Assembly (NCBI GenBank): GCA_016788585.1
Contig: JAEURP010000007.1
Coordinates: forward strand, 233,196 to 297,195
From: Chthonomonas sp.
Lineage (GTDB): Bacteria > Armatimonadota > Fimbriimonadia > Fimbriimonadales > Fimbriimonadaceae
Direction: 5' to 3'
Length of the DNA: 64,000 nucleotides
Shown here: piece by piece, positions 26,582 through 33,579 of the stretch
How positions within the stretch are numbered: the first letter of the stretch is position 1
Layout: each line of letters opens with the position of its first letter
The notes under the pieces: model-generated
Told to the model about the DNA's origin: nothing
Seen by the model: only the letters and a program-made list of their open reading frames with translations
The model's database searches: none
Made by a program: the position numbers and the translations under genes

Positions 26582-27514
26582 ATGGCATCTGTTCAACCGA
26601 CGAAGTTTGAACCCGGTAGTGGCCTAACGACGACTGAAGCCCCCTTCATTGAAGATGCGGTCGCTCATGGCAATATCTACATCGAGCAACCGTACGAGCT
26701 CTACAGCGAGGCGAATCATGAAGCCTGGCGAAAGCTCTATGCGCGGATGCAGCCTCGGTGGGAAAAGTACGCAAACGAGCACTTCATGAAGGGCATCCAG
26801 AATCTGGCTCTTGACCCGAATGCTGTTCCGCGCTTGGCCGACGTCAACCAGTTTTTGAATCCCCTCACCGGTTTTAAGGCAAAGGCCGTGAGTGGCTACG
26901 TTCCCGCCTTCCAGTTTTTCGATTGCTTGCGCAATCGCGAATTCCCAACCACGATCACGATTCGCAGAGCTGACAAACTCGACTACTTGCCTGAGCCCGA
27001 CATCTTCCACGACATTGCGGGCCACGTGCCGATGCATACCGACAGGGCGTTTGCCGATACTTTGGTCCGGTTCGGGGAAGCAGCTCACACAGCGGCCGAT
27101 ATCGCTCAAAGCATTAAGAACGAAGACGAGCGAGCTCACAAGGTCGCAAACATCATCAAGGCGATGGCCCGGTTCTTCTGGTTTACCATCGAGTTCGGAC
27201 TGATGCGCGGGATGAATGGCGAGAACAAAGTGTACGGAAGCGGTTTGCTCAGTTCTTTTGGTGAGATCGAATACTGCATTGAGTCACCCGATGTCCAGCG
27301 CTATCCGGTGCAGTTGGAGTGGGTCGTTAATCAGTATTTCGAAATCGATAAGTATCAGCCACTGTTGTTCGTTGTGGACTCCTTCGACCATCTATTCTCG
27401 CTAGTGGACGAGCTAGAGACGTGGATGAAAGAGGGCAAGCTCGACAATGTTGCGCCCGGCGAACCACTGGTTAACGAGGAAGACCTGAAGAGCTTTCTCA
27501 TGGCAGGCAAGTAA
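26582..27514 (+). CDS. phhA: Aromatic amino acid (phenylalanine) 4-monooxygenase
   Basis: A 310-residue pterin-dependent iron hydroxylase converting phenylalanine to tyrosine. PDIFHDIAGHVPM contains the iron ligands His143 and His148; the third ligand is Glu204 in FTIEFGL. SYVPAFQFFD-like GYVPAFQFFDCLRNREFP precedes it. The spacing from His148 to Glu204 is 56 residues, against about 41 in Chromobacterium and human enzymes, because of an extra helical stretch (SIKNEDERAHKVANI). No pterin carbinolamine dehydratase gene is nearby. Its 3' end lies next to the repeat-flanked four-helix-bundle gene. Confidence 0.92.
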   Translation: MASVQPTKFEPGSGLTTTEAPFIEDAVAHGNIYIEQPYELYSEANHEAWRKLYARMQPRWEKYANEHFMKGIQNLALDPNAVPRLADVNQFLNPLTGFKAKAVSGYVPAFQFFDCLRNREFPTTITIRRADKLDYLPEPDIFHDIAGHVPMHTDRAFADTLVRFGEAAHTAADIAQSIKNEDERAHKVANIIKAMARFFWFTIEFGLMRGMNGENKVYGSGLLSSFGEIEYCIESPDVQRYPVQLEWVVNQYFEIDKYQPLLFVVDSFDHLFSLVDELETWMKEGKLDNVAPGEPLVNEEDLKSFLMAGK

Positions 27515-27524
27515 CCAATCGACA

Positions 27525-27552
27525 AAGTACGAGCGACGAGCTACGAACTGAG
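27525..27552 (+). repeat. Left inverted repeat of four-helix-bundle unit (two 14-bp units)
   Basis: Two tandem 14-mers, AAGTACGAGCGACG and AGCTACGAACTGAG, are near reverse complements of the CGTCGTTTGTACTT units on the other side of the gene. Most differences would be G-U pairs in RNA, so the transcript could close into a long stem around the gene. Confidence 0.7.
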
Positions 27553-27561
27553 GAAGGGGGA

Positions 27562-27930
27562 ATGAAGAAATACGAACCCCTCAAAGAACGAACGATGTTG
27601 TTCGCCTTGGAAGTCATTCGACTGGTCGAAAGTTCTGAACCCGGCCTAACAAGGAGGGTGGTGGCTTCACAATTGGTGAGATGCGCGACTTCAGTGGCGA
27701 TGAATTATCGCGCCGCACAACGGGCCCAATCGACTGCGGACTTCATTAAGAAACTGAAGATCGTTGAGGAAGAGGCTGACGAAACCTGTGGATGGCTCGA
27801 GATCATCCAGCGAGCCGGATTAATGCCAAAGAAGGACACGACTGCGCTCTCTAAGGAAGCAAATGAGATCACTGCAATCGTTGTAGCTTCCATCAAGACA
27901 GCTAGACAAAGAAAGCAGGAAGGCGGCTAG
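27562..27930 (+). CDS. Four-helix-bundle protein (23S rRNA intervening-sequence / S23 family)
   Basis: A 122-residue helical protein of the S23/IVS family: LFALEVIRLVESSEPGLTRR, then SQLVRCATSVAMNYRAAQRA, FIKKLKIVEEEADETCGWLE and a final helix. Relatives are encoded inside 23S rRNA intervening sequences; the family also includes Avd of diversity-generating retroelements, which binds nucleic acid. No rRNA or reverse transcriptase is near. GGAAGGGGGA precedes the ATG. The gene lies in a convergent gap between phhA and the TlpA-like gene, bracketed by 14-bp repeats in opposite orientation. Confidence 0.85.
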   Translation: MKKYEPLKERTMLFALEVIRLVESSEPGLTRRVVASQLVRCATSVAMNYRAAQRAQSTADFIKKLKIVEEEADETCGWLEIIQRAGLMPKKDTTALSKEANEITAIVVASIKTARQRKQEGG

Positions 27931-27943
27931 CCAGTCCTGCTTT

Positions 27944-28019
27944 CGTCGTTTGTACTTCGTCGTTTGTACTTCGTCGTTTGTACTTCGTCGTTCGTGCTTC
28001 GTCGTTCGTACTTCGTCGC
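27944..28019 (+). repeat. Right tandem array, five 14-bp units
   Basis: CGTCGTTTGTACTT occurs at 27944, 27958 and 27972, then CGTCGTTCGTGCTT at 27986, CGTCGTTCGTACTT at 28000 and a partial CGTCGC. The units are contiguous, with no spacers, so this is not CRISPR. The array ends exactly at the stop codon of the minus-strand TlpA-like gene. Confidence 0.9.
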
Positions 28020-29237
28020 TTACTTGATTTCGGCCAGGAGCGGATCGATCATCTTGATCTTCTCGGCAAGTGAAACACCGCTTGGGTGCAGACCGCGATA
28101 TCGGATCTTGCCCTGTGCATCGAGAATCGCCATGTGTGGAATACCGTTCACGCCGTAATCCGGGTTAAACACATTTTGGTCACCAACTGCGATCGTCCAG
28201 TTGATGTCTTTTCTCTTCATGTATTCCGGATAGAGTGCGATTTCCTCATTGGGCTTGCCCTTGAGGTCTTGCTTCTTGCCATCTTCCCAGAAGCCATCTT
28301 GAATGCTCGTCACGCCAAGGATTACAACTTTCTTGCCCTTGTAGTGATTTGCCAGTTCGCGAATGTGAGGCATTGAGGCGAGGCACGGGCCGCACCACGT
28401 GGCCCAGAAGTCGAGAACAACGACATTTCCCTTGTAATCGCTAAGCTTGGTCTTACCGCCGCTATCCCACTTGAAAGTGATCTCCGGAGCAGGGAAGCCA
28501 ACGAGTTTGCCCTTGCCGGCAGGCGATTCCATGCCAGAAATCGTGCGCTTTAGACCAGACACCACTCGCGCATCGGGCTTTTCCATCTTTTCAGCATTGG
28601 TTAAGGTGAGGACCGCGCCATCGTGGAACTTGGTCCACAGTTTGTCAGTGTCTTTGTGGCCTGGGTTTGCATCCACCCACTCTTGCCACGAACCAAAGGC
28701 CATTGAAGCCAAGGTCGGGTCGACGCCCCTGGAAACGAGGTCGCCATAGAGGCTGAAGTTCTTGGAATCGAGCTTGGATGAGCCATTGTAAACAGCCATG
28801 ATGACTTGGCGATTTGGCGCGACCATGGAGTGACCAAGCAAAGTGCCAAAAGATTTGTTTACGTCAGCCGAAGACATGGTCTTGCCGTCGCGGCTCTCGA
28901 TGACGCTGACCATCGCCTTGAGCGTCGCCGCCTTCAGGCCGCCTTCGTCATTAGTCACGTTCTGCTTATTAGCAAAGCCAACCAAACCGGCGTATCCACT
29001 TGGCGACATGCCAATCGCATGCCCAGAAAGCTGAATGCCTTCATCAACCGAGATAGCATTGAAGTCAACCTGCGCGCCAAACTTCTCAGCCGCGCCGTAG
29101 TAGGTTTCCTCGGTCAGGTTCTTAGCTGTCTGAAGAGCTTGGTACTCCTTGGTGAAGCCCTCAATGGCTTGCTGCGCAGTGAGTGCCGAAAATGAAGTGA
29201 GCAGCGTGACGCTGGTTAGATACGATAGAACGCCCAT
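28020..29237 (-). CDS. TlpA-like thiol-disulfide protein with large N-terminal domain
   Basis: A 405-residue exported protein: signal peptide (SYLTSVTLLTSFSALTAQ), an alpha-rich domain of unknown family to about residue 240, then a redoxin domain beginning GFPAPEITFKW. The redox motif WCGPC has its Cys residues at about 282 and 285, in [14 protein letters not shown], and GIPHMAILDAQGKIRYRG gives the cis-Pro region. The likely role is thiol-disulfide exchange in the periplasm. TATAGT six bases before the ATG and no Shine-Dalgarno suggest a leaderless mRNA. Its stop abuts the 14-bp array. Confidence 0.88.
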   Translation of the reverse strand: MGVLSYLTSVTLLTSFSALTAQQAIEGFTKEYQALQTAKNLTEETYYGAAEKFGAQVDFNAISVDEGIQLSGHAIGMSPSGYAGLVGFANKQNVTNDEGGLKAATLKAMVSVIESRDGKTMSSADVNKSFGTLLGHSMVAPNRQVIMAVYNGSSKLDSKNFSLYGDLVSRGVDPTLASMAFGSWQEWVDANPGHKDTDKLWTKFHDGAVLTLTNAEKMEKPDARVVSGLKRTISGMESPAGKGKLVGFPAPEITFKWDSGGKTKLSDYKGNVVVLDFWATWCGPCLASMPHIRELANHYKGKKVVILGVTSIQDGFWEDGKKQDLKGKPNEEIALYPEYMKRKDINWTIAVGDQNVFNPDYGVNGIPHMAILDAQGKIRYRGLHPSGVSLAEKIKMIDPLLAEIK

Positions 29238-29243
29238 AACTTC

Positions 29244-29249
29244 ACTATA
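29244..29249 (-). promoter_or_regulatory. Putative -10 box, leaderless start of TlpA-like gene
   Basis: On the minus strand TATAGT ends six bases (GAAGTT) before the ATG at 29237. Confidence 0.5.
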
Positions 29250-29329
29250 GACGAATCAACCCCCCGAAGTTCCACTTTGTGCCGGAAAATCGGAACACCC
29301 ATCATCAAAATCAAACACTTTGCCGGCGG

Positions 29330-29335
29330 TAAAAT
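29330..29335 (+). promoter_or_regulatory. Putative -10 box, leaderless start of guaB
   Basis: TAAAAT ends five bases (AGGTC) before the guaB ATG at 29341. No Shine-Dalgarno is seen although guaB is normally well expressed. Confidence 0.5.
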
Positions 29336-29340
29336 AGGTC

Positions 29341-30813
29341 ATGGACTTCCGCGAAGGGCTCAGTTTCGACGACGTACTCCTCATCCCCAAACAAACCTCC
29401 GTCCTCCCCAGCGAAGTCGACACCAGCACTGAGTTCCTCAAAGGCATCCGCCTTACTAGCCCCATCTGCAGCGCGCCGATGGACACCGTCACCGAATCCA
29501 GGCTCGCCGTTGCGATCGCGCGAGAAGGCGGCGTCGGCGTAATCCACCGCAACATGAGCATCGAGCGGCAGGCCGAAGAGGTCGACCGCGTCAAGCGCTC
29601 CGAGCACGGCGTCATTACCAACCCGATCAAGCTCGGCCCCGATAACAGCATCAGCGAGGCTATCGCGCTCATGGACCGCTATCACATCAGCGGTGTCCCC
29701 ATCGTAGACACCGACAACAAACTCGTCGGCATCCTCACCAACCGCGATATTAGGTTCGAAACCAACTTCGAGCGCCCGATCAAAGAGCGCATGACGGCCG
29801 GCAATCTCGTCACCACTGTCGTCGGCACCAGCCTAGAAGAAGCCCAGGCCATTCTCGCCGACCACCGCATCGAAAAGCTCCCCGTCGTTGATGGCGCAGG
29901 CCATCTCATGGGCCTCATCACGATCAAAGACATCATGAAGGTGAAGCGCCACCCGAACGCGACCAAGGACGATAAGGGCCGCCTCATCGTCGGCGCGGCG
30001 ATTGGCGCGCTAAGAGACCCTTACGAACGAGCCAAAGCCCTTCAAGATGCCGGCGTGGATTTCATCATGATCGACGCCGCGCATGGCCATTCCGATGGCG
30101 TCATGAACTGCCTCAAGATGCTCAAGTCCAAGCTCCCCGACCTCAAAGTCGTCGCGGGCAGTGTCGCCACCAAGCAAGGCGCGAAGGACCTCATAAGCTT
30201 AGGGGCAGACGCCCTGCGCATCGGCATCGGGGCGGGCAGCATCTGCACCACGCGCGTGGTGGCGGGAATCGGCGTTCCGCAGTTTAGCGCGGTCATGGAG
30301 TGCGCCGAAGAGGCCGCCAAGCACGGCATTCCCACCATCGCCGATGGCGGCATCCGCAGCAGCGGCGACGTCGTCAAGAGCCTGGCCGCGGGCGGCAGCA
30401 GCGTCATGATGGGCAATATGTTTGCCGGCTGCGACGAATCCCCCGGCGAGACCGAAATCTATCGCAACCGCGCCTACAAGGTCTATCGCGGCATGGGCAG
30501 CATCGGCGCGATGAAAGAGGGAAGCAGCGACCGCTATTTCCAGATCAAAGACAACCCCGCCGCGCTGGTGCCCGAGGGCGTCGAGGGCCGCGTGCCGTAT
30601 AAGGGCATGGTCGCCGACACCATGGCGCAAATCATGGGCGGCCTGCGCAGCGGCATGGGCTACTGCGGCGCCGGTTCACTCGAGTCTCTAAGAAAGAACG
30701 CCGAGTTCGTCAAGATCACCAACGCCGGTTTATTGGAGTCCCACCCTCACGACGTGACGATCACGAAGGAACCCCCGAACTACAGCAGCCCTTGGGGCGC
30801 TAAGGGCGAGTAG
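29341..30813 (+). CDS. guaB: Inosine-5'-monophosphate dehydrogenase
   Basis: Rate-limiting enzyme of GMP synthesis, oxidising IMP to XMP with NAD+. 490 residues: GLSFDDVLLIP at the N-terminus, two CBS domains between about residues 95 and 210 (HISGVPIVDTDNKLVGILT, KLPVVDGAGHLMGLIT), the catalytic Cys302 in GAGSICTTR, and the flap/active-site Arg-Tyr region near the end. Codon use is more C-ending than in its neighbours, as for highly expressed genes. It converges on the four-helix-bundle suffix gene over a large hairpin. Confidence 0.97.
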   Translation: MDFREGLSFDDVLLIPKQTSVLPSEVDTSTEFLKGIRLTSPICSAPMDTVTESRLAVAIAREGGVGVIHRNMSIERQAEEVDRVKRSEHGVITNPIKLGPDNSISEAIALMDRYHISGVPIVDTDNKLVGILTNRDIRFETNFERPIKERMTAGNLVTTVVGTSLEEAQAILADHRIEKLPVVDGAGHLMGLITIKDIMKVKRHPNATKDDKGRLIVGAAIGALRDPYERAKALQDAGVDFIMIDAAHGHSDGVMNCLKMLKSKLPDLKVVAGSVATKQGAKDLISLGADALRIGIGAGSICTTRVVAGIGVPQFSAVMECAEEAAKHGIPTIADGGIRSSGDVVKSLAAGGSSVMMGNMFAGCDESPGETEIYRNRAYKVYRGMGSIGAMKEGSSDRYFQIKDNPAALVPEGVEGRVPYKGMVADTMAQIMGGLRSGMGYCGAGSLESLRKNAEFVKITNAGLLESHPHDVTITKEPPNYSSPWGAKGE

Positions 30814-30824
30814 GCTGTGGTGAT

Positions 30825-30935
30825 CGAAGGGACATAAGGGACCAAAGGGACCTAAGATGCTCTTGTAGATAGCCGCAGCCTCTCAGAGCTGTCACTTGGG
30901 TCTCTTTTGTCTCTTAGGTCCCTTCCGTCCCTTCG
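30825..30935. repeat. Inverted 9-bp GGGAC repeats forming a hairpin between guaB and the suffix-type gene
   Basis: The left arm 30825-30857 holds three tandem units of NAAGGGACN. The right arm 30911-30935 holds the complementary series. AAGGGACCTAAGA (30845-30857) is a perfect complement of TCTTAGGTCCCTT (30912-30924), with a loop of about 54 bases. The right arm contains the stop codon and last codons of the minus-strand gene. It may also end transcription from both sides. Confidence 0.75.
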
Positions 30936-31495
30936 CTTGCGTCCCGCTTCCGCCGCGCATCAAGCCGGGCCCGCGTCATGGCCTCGCGCAGGCCGCCCTC
31001 TTTTAAAAACGCTTGCTCCAACTGCTTGATCTGCTGATCCAGCAAATAGCATGTCACCTTGGTCAACCCCAGAATCGCATTCGCGCTGATCGCAGCGTCT
31101 TCGTGCTCCAAACCGCCCTTAAAAGTCTCATAAGAGCAATCCGCCATCCGTAGCCGCTTGGAAAGCTGACGAGCATGGGCGTGGTCACGGCCCCACTCCT
31201 CGACACCACGCAGCCGAAGGAAATCCCGATAGTCCTCGATCAACTCCTCCAGACTCGCCCGTGCGACGTTGGTCAGCTTGAGTTCCAACTCCTTCGAAGT
31301 TCCCGAAACCTGGCTTCCCTCGATAATGTTCTGCTTTCCAGATCGCGCCGCCTGCACCATCTGATCGCGCGTCCGGTCGCCACGTGGCACGAACCTGTCG
31401 CAGAATCGCACCGTGGCGTCGTAAACCCACTGCGACCGCTGGTATGAGAGAAGATTCTTGTAGCCGCCGTGCTTAGGAATGAACCCCTCGGACAT
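30914..31495 (-). CDS. Four-helix-bundle protein with suffix domain
   Basis: A 193-residue helical protein. GGYKNLLSYQRSQWVYDATV, MVQAARSGKQNIIEGSQVSG and TSKELELKLTNVARASLEEL match the four-helix-bundle suffix group, a longer relative of the S23/IVS proteins. Function unknown; a nucleic-acid-binding scaffold is the reasonable guess. The last residues (EGTEGT) are encoded by the 9-bp repeat itself, so the repeat overlaps the gene's 3' end. A 14-bp copy of the same repeat lies upstream of the gene at 31552-31565. Confidence 0.85.
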   Translation of the reverse strand: MSEGFIPKHGGYKNLLSYQRSQWVYDATVRFCDRFVPRGDRTRDQMVQAARSGKQNIIEGSQVSGTSKELELKLTNVARASLEELIEDYRDFLRLRGVEEWGRDHAHARQLSKRLRMADCSYETFKGGLEHEDAAISANAILGLTKVTCYLLDQQIKQLEQAFLKEGGLREAMTRARLDARRKRDASEGTEGT

Positions 31496-31550
31496 GAGGC
31501 GAGGTTAGCACTTTTTGGAGAGGAGACTAGCCACCCTTAAGTCACCAATG

Positions 31551-31566
31551 CCCCTTCCGTCCCTTG
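31551..31566. repeat. Direct repeat copy CCCTTCCGTCCCTT upstream of suffix-type gene
   Basis: CCCTTCCGTCCCTT at 31552-31565 is identical to 30920-30933. The two copies lie on either side of the four-helix-bundle suffix gene. Confidence 0.75.
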
Positions 31567-31574
31567 ACACCCTC

Positions 31575-32130
31575 CTAGGAACTTAATCGATAGTTATGCC
31601 AAATCGAATCCGTGTAAACGTACCAACTCTGATCTGACTCTTGATCAGTCAAAACCCAGTTTTCGACCATGCTTGCGTAAGCAGCAAGAGTTAGGAGGCA
31701 ATGGCCCTCCGTGAATTCAATCCTGAGATTCACTTCCGGTGTCACAATGGCTGCCGTCACCATCAACTGCTCTGACTTAACTGCGTCAAAAAACTGATTT
31801 GCACGCTTCCATCTTTGCCGTGCTTCAGGATCGCGTGGTGGCGTCTTTCGGTTGAAGAACCGTCGACCCTTCCTAGGGAAGTCGTCTTCGCCGAAGACCA
31901 CGAGCCCGTCCTTGACGATGGCCCACTGGCCATGAACACTTATAAGGCTGTTGCGCGCCAAACTCGAACATCTGCCAAAGCGGTCGCCGCAACCACGTGA
32001 GCGGTTGTCCAATTATCCTTGATATGATCTCTTGGGCAACCGCCCGTTCAAGCGGCAACTCTCTTCTCTCCGGATCGGTTTCCAGCACAAGGCCATTATG
32101 CCGGAGCGTAGTTTGGTTCAGAGATTGCAA
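31575..32130 (-). pseudogene. Hypothetical protein gene broken by a one-base frameshift
   Basis: Two minus-strand frames appear to be halves of one protein of about 180 residues. The first (from a TTG at 32130 or a GTG soon after) reads VAQEIISRIIGQPLTWLRRP and MFEFGAQ. The second continues with NSLISVHGQWAIVKDGLVVF, a FPRKGRRFF stretch, and TEGHCLLTLAAYASMVENW. The frame changes near 31945-31960 by one extra base. I know no function; the layout recalls small DUF families with a hydrophobic W-containing core. It lies between copies of the GGGAC repeat. Sequencing error or real decay cannot be told apart. Confidence 0.55.
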
Positions 32131-32141
32131 TCTAGTTTTCG

Positions 32142-32165
32142 TCTCTTCTGTCCCCTCAGTCCCTT
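32142..32165. repeat. Degenerate third copy of the GGGAC-type repeat
   Basis: TCTCTTCTGTCCCCTCAG followed by TCCCTTGA resembles the arm at 30911-30935. It lies just beyond the start of the frameshifted gene. Confidence 0.5.
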
Positions 32166-32195
32166 GAGGGGAGTCGGGGAGCCCACTTTGGGTGG

Positions 32196-32251
32196 CCGGG
32201 GTGAATGGGGTTCGCTTGCCCGAGAATTTGGTTTAGCTTCATTCACCCCGG
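32196..32251. repeat. Perfect 12-bp inverted repeat with 32-base loop
   Basis: CCGGGGTGAATG (32196-32207) and CATTCACCCCGG (32240-32251) are exact reverse complements. They lie between the divergent frameshifted gene and the small gene at 32301, and could be an operator, a hairpin or the ends of a short element. Confidence 0.7.
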
Positions 32252-32288
32252 TTCCTCAGGAACATCTCAGCACGCGGGCGGCATACGC

Positions 32289-32294
32289 TAAACT
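32289..32294 (+). promoter_or_regulatory. Putative -10 box, leaderless start of gene at 32301
   Basis: TAAACT ends six bases (TGCCAC) before the ATG at 32301. No Shine-Dalgarno. Confidence 0.4.
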
Positions 32295-32300
32295 TGCCAC

Positions 32301-32642
32301 ATGGATGACTTTAGAGAAGTGACCGAGGCGATCTTCGCGGTCACGGGCGGAAGGTTGGAGAACATAGATGCTGGCAGAGGGGCGGAAGCGATAAAGGCCC
32401 GAATTGAAAAGGCGCTCGCCAAGGAGCACAAAGAGAACGCTTGGGATATTGCCTTTCACCTTTCGGATTGGTCAGCCGATGCAGCATTCATCGTCGCTCT
32501 CCACCTATTTCCAGAGCGATTCACCGACGAGCAGTTAAGAGAAGGAGTCTTGGCCTTTGTCGTTCATGCTCCGAATCACGTGCCCAAGGCGGGCGAGTTA
32601 GCGGGTTACCCCGTGGAAGACATCTTCTCAGAGACGGAGTAA
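32301..32642 (+). CDS. Small hypothetical protein
   Basis: A 113-residue soluble, mostly helical, acidic protein that I do not recognise. IKARIEKALAKEHKENAWDI and DWSADAAFIVALHLFPERFT are the most regular segments; no membrane helix or signal peptide. Support for coding is the sensible composition and a TAnnnT box six bases upstream like those of real genes here. It may be an orphan of the accessory region. Confidence 0.55.
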   Translation: MDDFREVTEAIFAVTGGRLENIDAGRGAEAIKARIEKALAKEHKENAWDIAFHLSDWSADAAFIVALHLFPERFTDEQLREGVLAFVVHAPNHVPKAGELAGYPVEDIFSETE

Positions 32643-32853
32643 AGGCTCGGGTCGCCTTTGTTTCATGCAGCCATTACAAAACCGGTCCGGAGTTCTCCTC
32701 CGACACTCATGCGGCGACCCTATGGTTTAGGTATCGGCGTGCTGGCGGGGCTTCGTTAGGGCGGGGGAGTGGCCAGTTTGCTCCGGGTGGTGGGCATTGA
32801 TCGCGGGGGAGAGGGGATGGTTTGGCAATCTGTTGTGTTGGAATGCCGAGCAG

Positions 32854-32958
32854 TGCGTATGAGTTGGCGGGTTCATCGCATTGACTGGCAAGCAAATCGA
32901 ACAGACCCACAGAAATATCGCATTGACCGCCAAGACCATCGCACAAACCGCTGGGAAT
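32854..32958 (+). repeat. Degenerate 21-bp tandem repeat, four to five units
   Basis: Units begin at 32875, 32896, 32917 and 32938 with ATCGCATTGAC, ATCGAACAGAC, ATCGCATTGAC and ATCGCACAAAC; a weaker unit starts at 32854. In one frame they would encode heptapeptides HRIDWQA, NRTDPQK, YRIDRQD and HRTNRWE. Confidence 0.65.
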
Positions 32959-32999
32959 TCCTTGTATTTCTCCTTTTGCTTGAAAAGCTTCCGTAGGCG

Positions 33000-33040
33000 A
33001 TCAACCCTCCCCCGGCCCCTCCCGATCTCGGGAGGGGAGT
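33000..33040 (+). repeat. GC-rich palindromic repeat, copy 1
   Basis: Begins ATCAACCCTCCCCCGGCCCC and ends with the hairpin half GGGAGGGGAGT. It is preceded by TTCCGTAGGCG, similar to the bases before copy 3. Confidence 0.85.
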
Positions 33041-33087
33041 TTTAGGTTGTCGCTCGTTATCGATGCTTCTACTATTGAGGGCGCACT

Positions 33088-33139
33088 ACTCTCCCCTCCC
33101 AAGCTTGGGAGGGGTTGGGGGAGGGTTGATGGTGTACGC
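33088..33139 (-). repeat. GC-rich palindromic repeat, copy 2, with left inverted end of DUF559 unit
   Basis: The same repeat in reverse orientation, with a perfect palindromic core CCCCTCCCAAGCTTGGGAGGGG split around AAGCTT. Its outer part GGTTGATGGTGTACGC (33124-33139) pairs with GCGTATACGATCAACC at 33525-33540 (14 of 16 bases), giving matching inverted ends on both sides of the DUF559 gene, four bases from its stop. Confidence 0.85.
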
Positions 33140-33143
33140 GGAC

Positions 33144-33512
33144 TTAGATGTCCATGCCGAGCTTGACCATGATCTTCTGACAAACAAAGTCAGCCGCACT
33201 GTTGGGGTCTTTCCAGGTGGCTTCGTTGCTGAGTCGAATGACTTCCCAACCTTGAGAAACCAGCCAGGCTTCACGTTCTTTGTCGTAGTCCTCGCGGCCT
33301 TCGTGGGACTGGCCATCCACCTCGACGATAATTTTCGCTTTGATGCATGCGAAATCCACGATGAACGGCCCAATGGCGTGCTGCCGGCGAATGACGATTC
33401 CGTTGTCGCGCATTCTTCGAAAGCGCTGCCAGAGATAGACCTCGGCCTTCGGCATTTGCCTTCGATTCGCTCTGGCGAATGTCTTGGCACTCGGCGTAGC
33501 GTCGCGCTTCAT
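33144..33512 (-). CDS. DUF559 domain protein (Vsr-like endonuclease fold)
   Basis: A 122-residue protein typical of DUF559: RRQMPKAEVYLWQRFRRMR, RRQHAIGPFIVDFACIKAKI, then IVEVDGQSHEGREDYDKERE, where Asp, Glu/Asp and His match the active-site pattern of very-short-patch-repair type nucleases, and WLVSQGWEVIRLSNE. Activity is inferred from the fold. The gene is framed by 16-bp inverted repeats joined to a palindromic repeat family. TAACCT at 33519-33524 (minus strand), six bases before the ATG, could drive a leaderless transcript. Confidence 0.88.
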   Translation of the reverse strand: MKRDATPSAKTFARANRRQMPKAEVYLWQRFRRMRDNGIVIRRQHAIGPFIVDFACIKAKIIVEVDGQSHEGREDYDKEREAWLVSQGWEVIRLSNEATWKDPNSAADFVCQKIMVKLGMDI

Positions 33513-33524
33513 TTGTTTAGGTTA

Positions 33525-33542
33525 GCGTATACGATCAACCCT
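33525..33542 (+). repeat. Right inverted end of DUF559 unit (partial repeat copy)
   Basis: GCGTATACGATCAACCCT is the start of the palindromic repeat without its hairpin part. It mirrors 33124-33139 with two mismatches and lies 12 bases upstream of the DUF559 start codon. Confidence 0.8.
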
Positions 33543-33579
33543 TGGACGGAGACCCTTTGATGGAAAGTATCCGTATGCC

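Larger units (their letters stand above)
32643..33143. other. Gene-free stretch with repeats
   Basis: I see no credible gene in these 500 bases. The stretch holds a degenerate 21-bp tandem repeat (32854-32958) and two copies, in opposite orientation, of a GC-rich palindromic repeat (33000-33040 and 33088-33139). A 75-codon open frame at 32769-32996 exists but reads through the tandem repeat and has no other support. Confidence 0.6.

Noticed and set aside
27944..28019. Possible CRISPR array
   Set aside because: The 14-bp units are directly contiguous with no spacers and no cas genes are present; it is a tandem repeat.
27562..31495. Diversity-generating retroelement suggested by Avd-like four-helix proteins
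   Set aside because: There is no reverse transcriptase and no template/variable repeat pair with adenine-biased differences in the window.
32769..32996. 75-codon gene containing the 21-bp repeat
   Set aside because: No Shine-Dalgarno or TAnnnT box, and its sense content is mostly the repeat. Kept only as a repeat observation.
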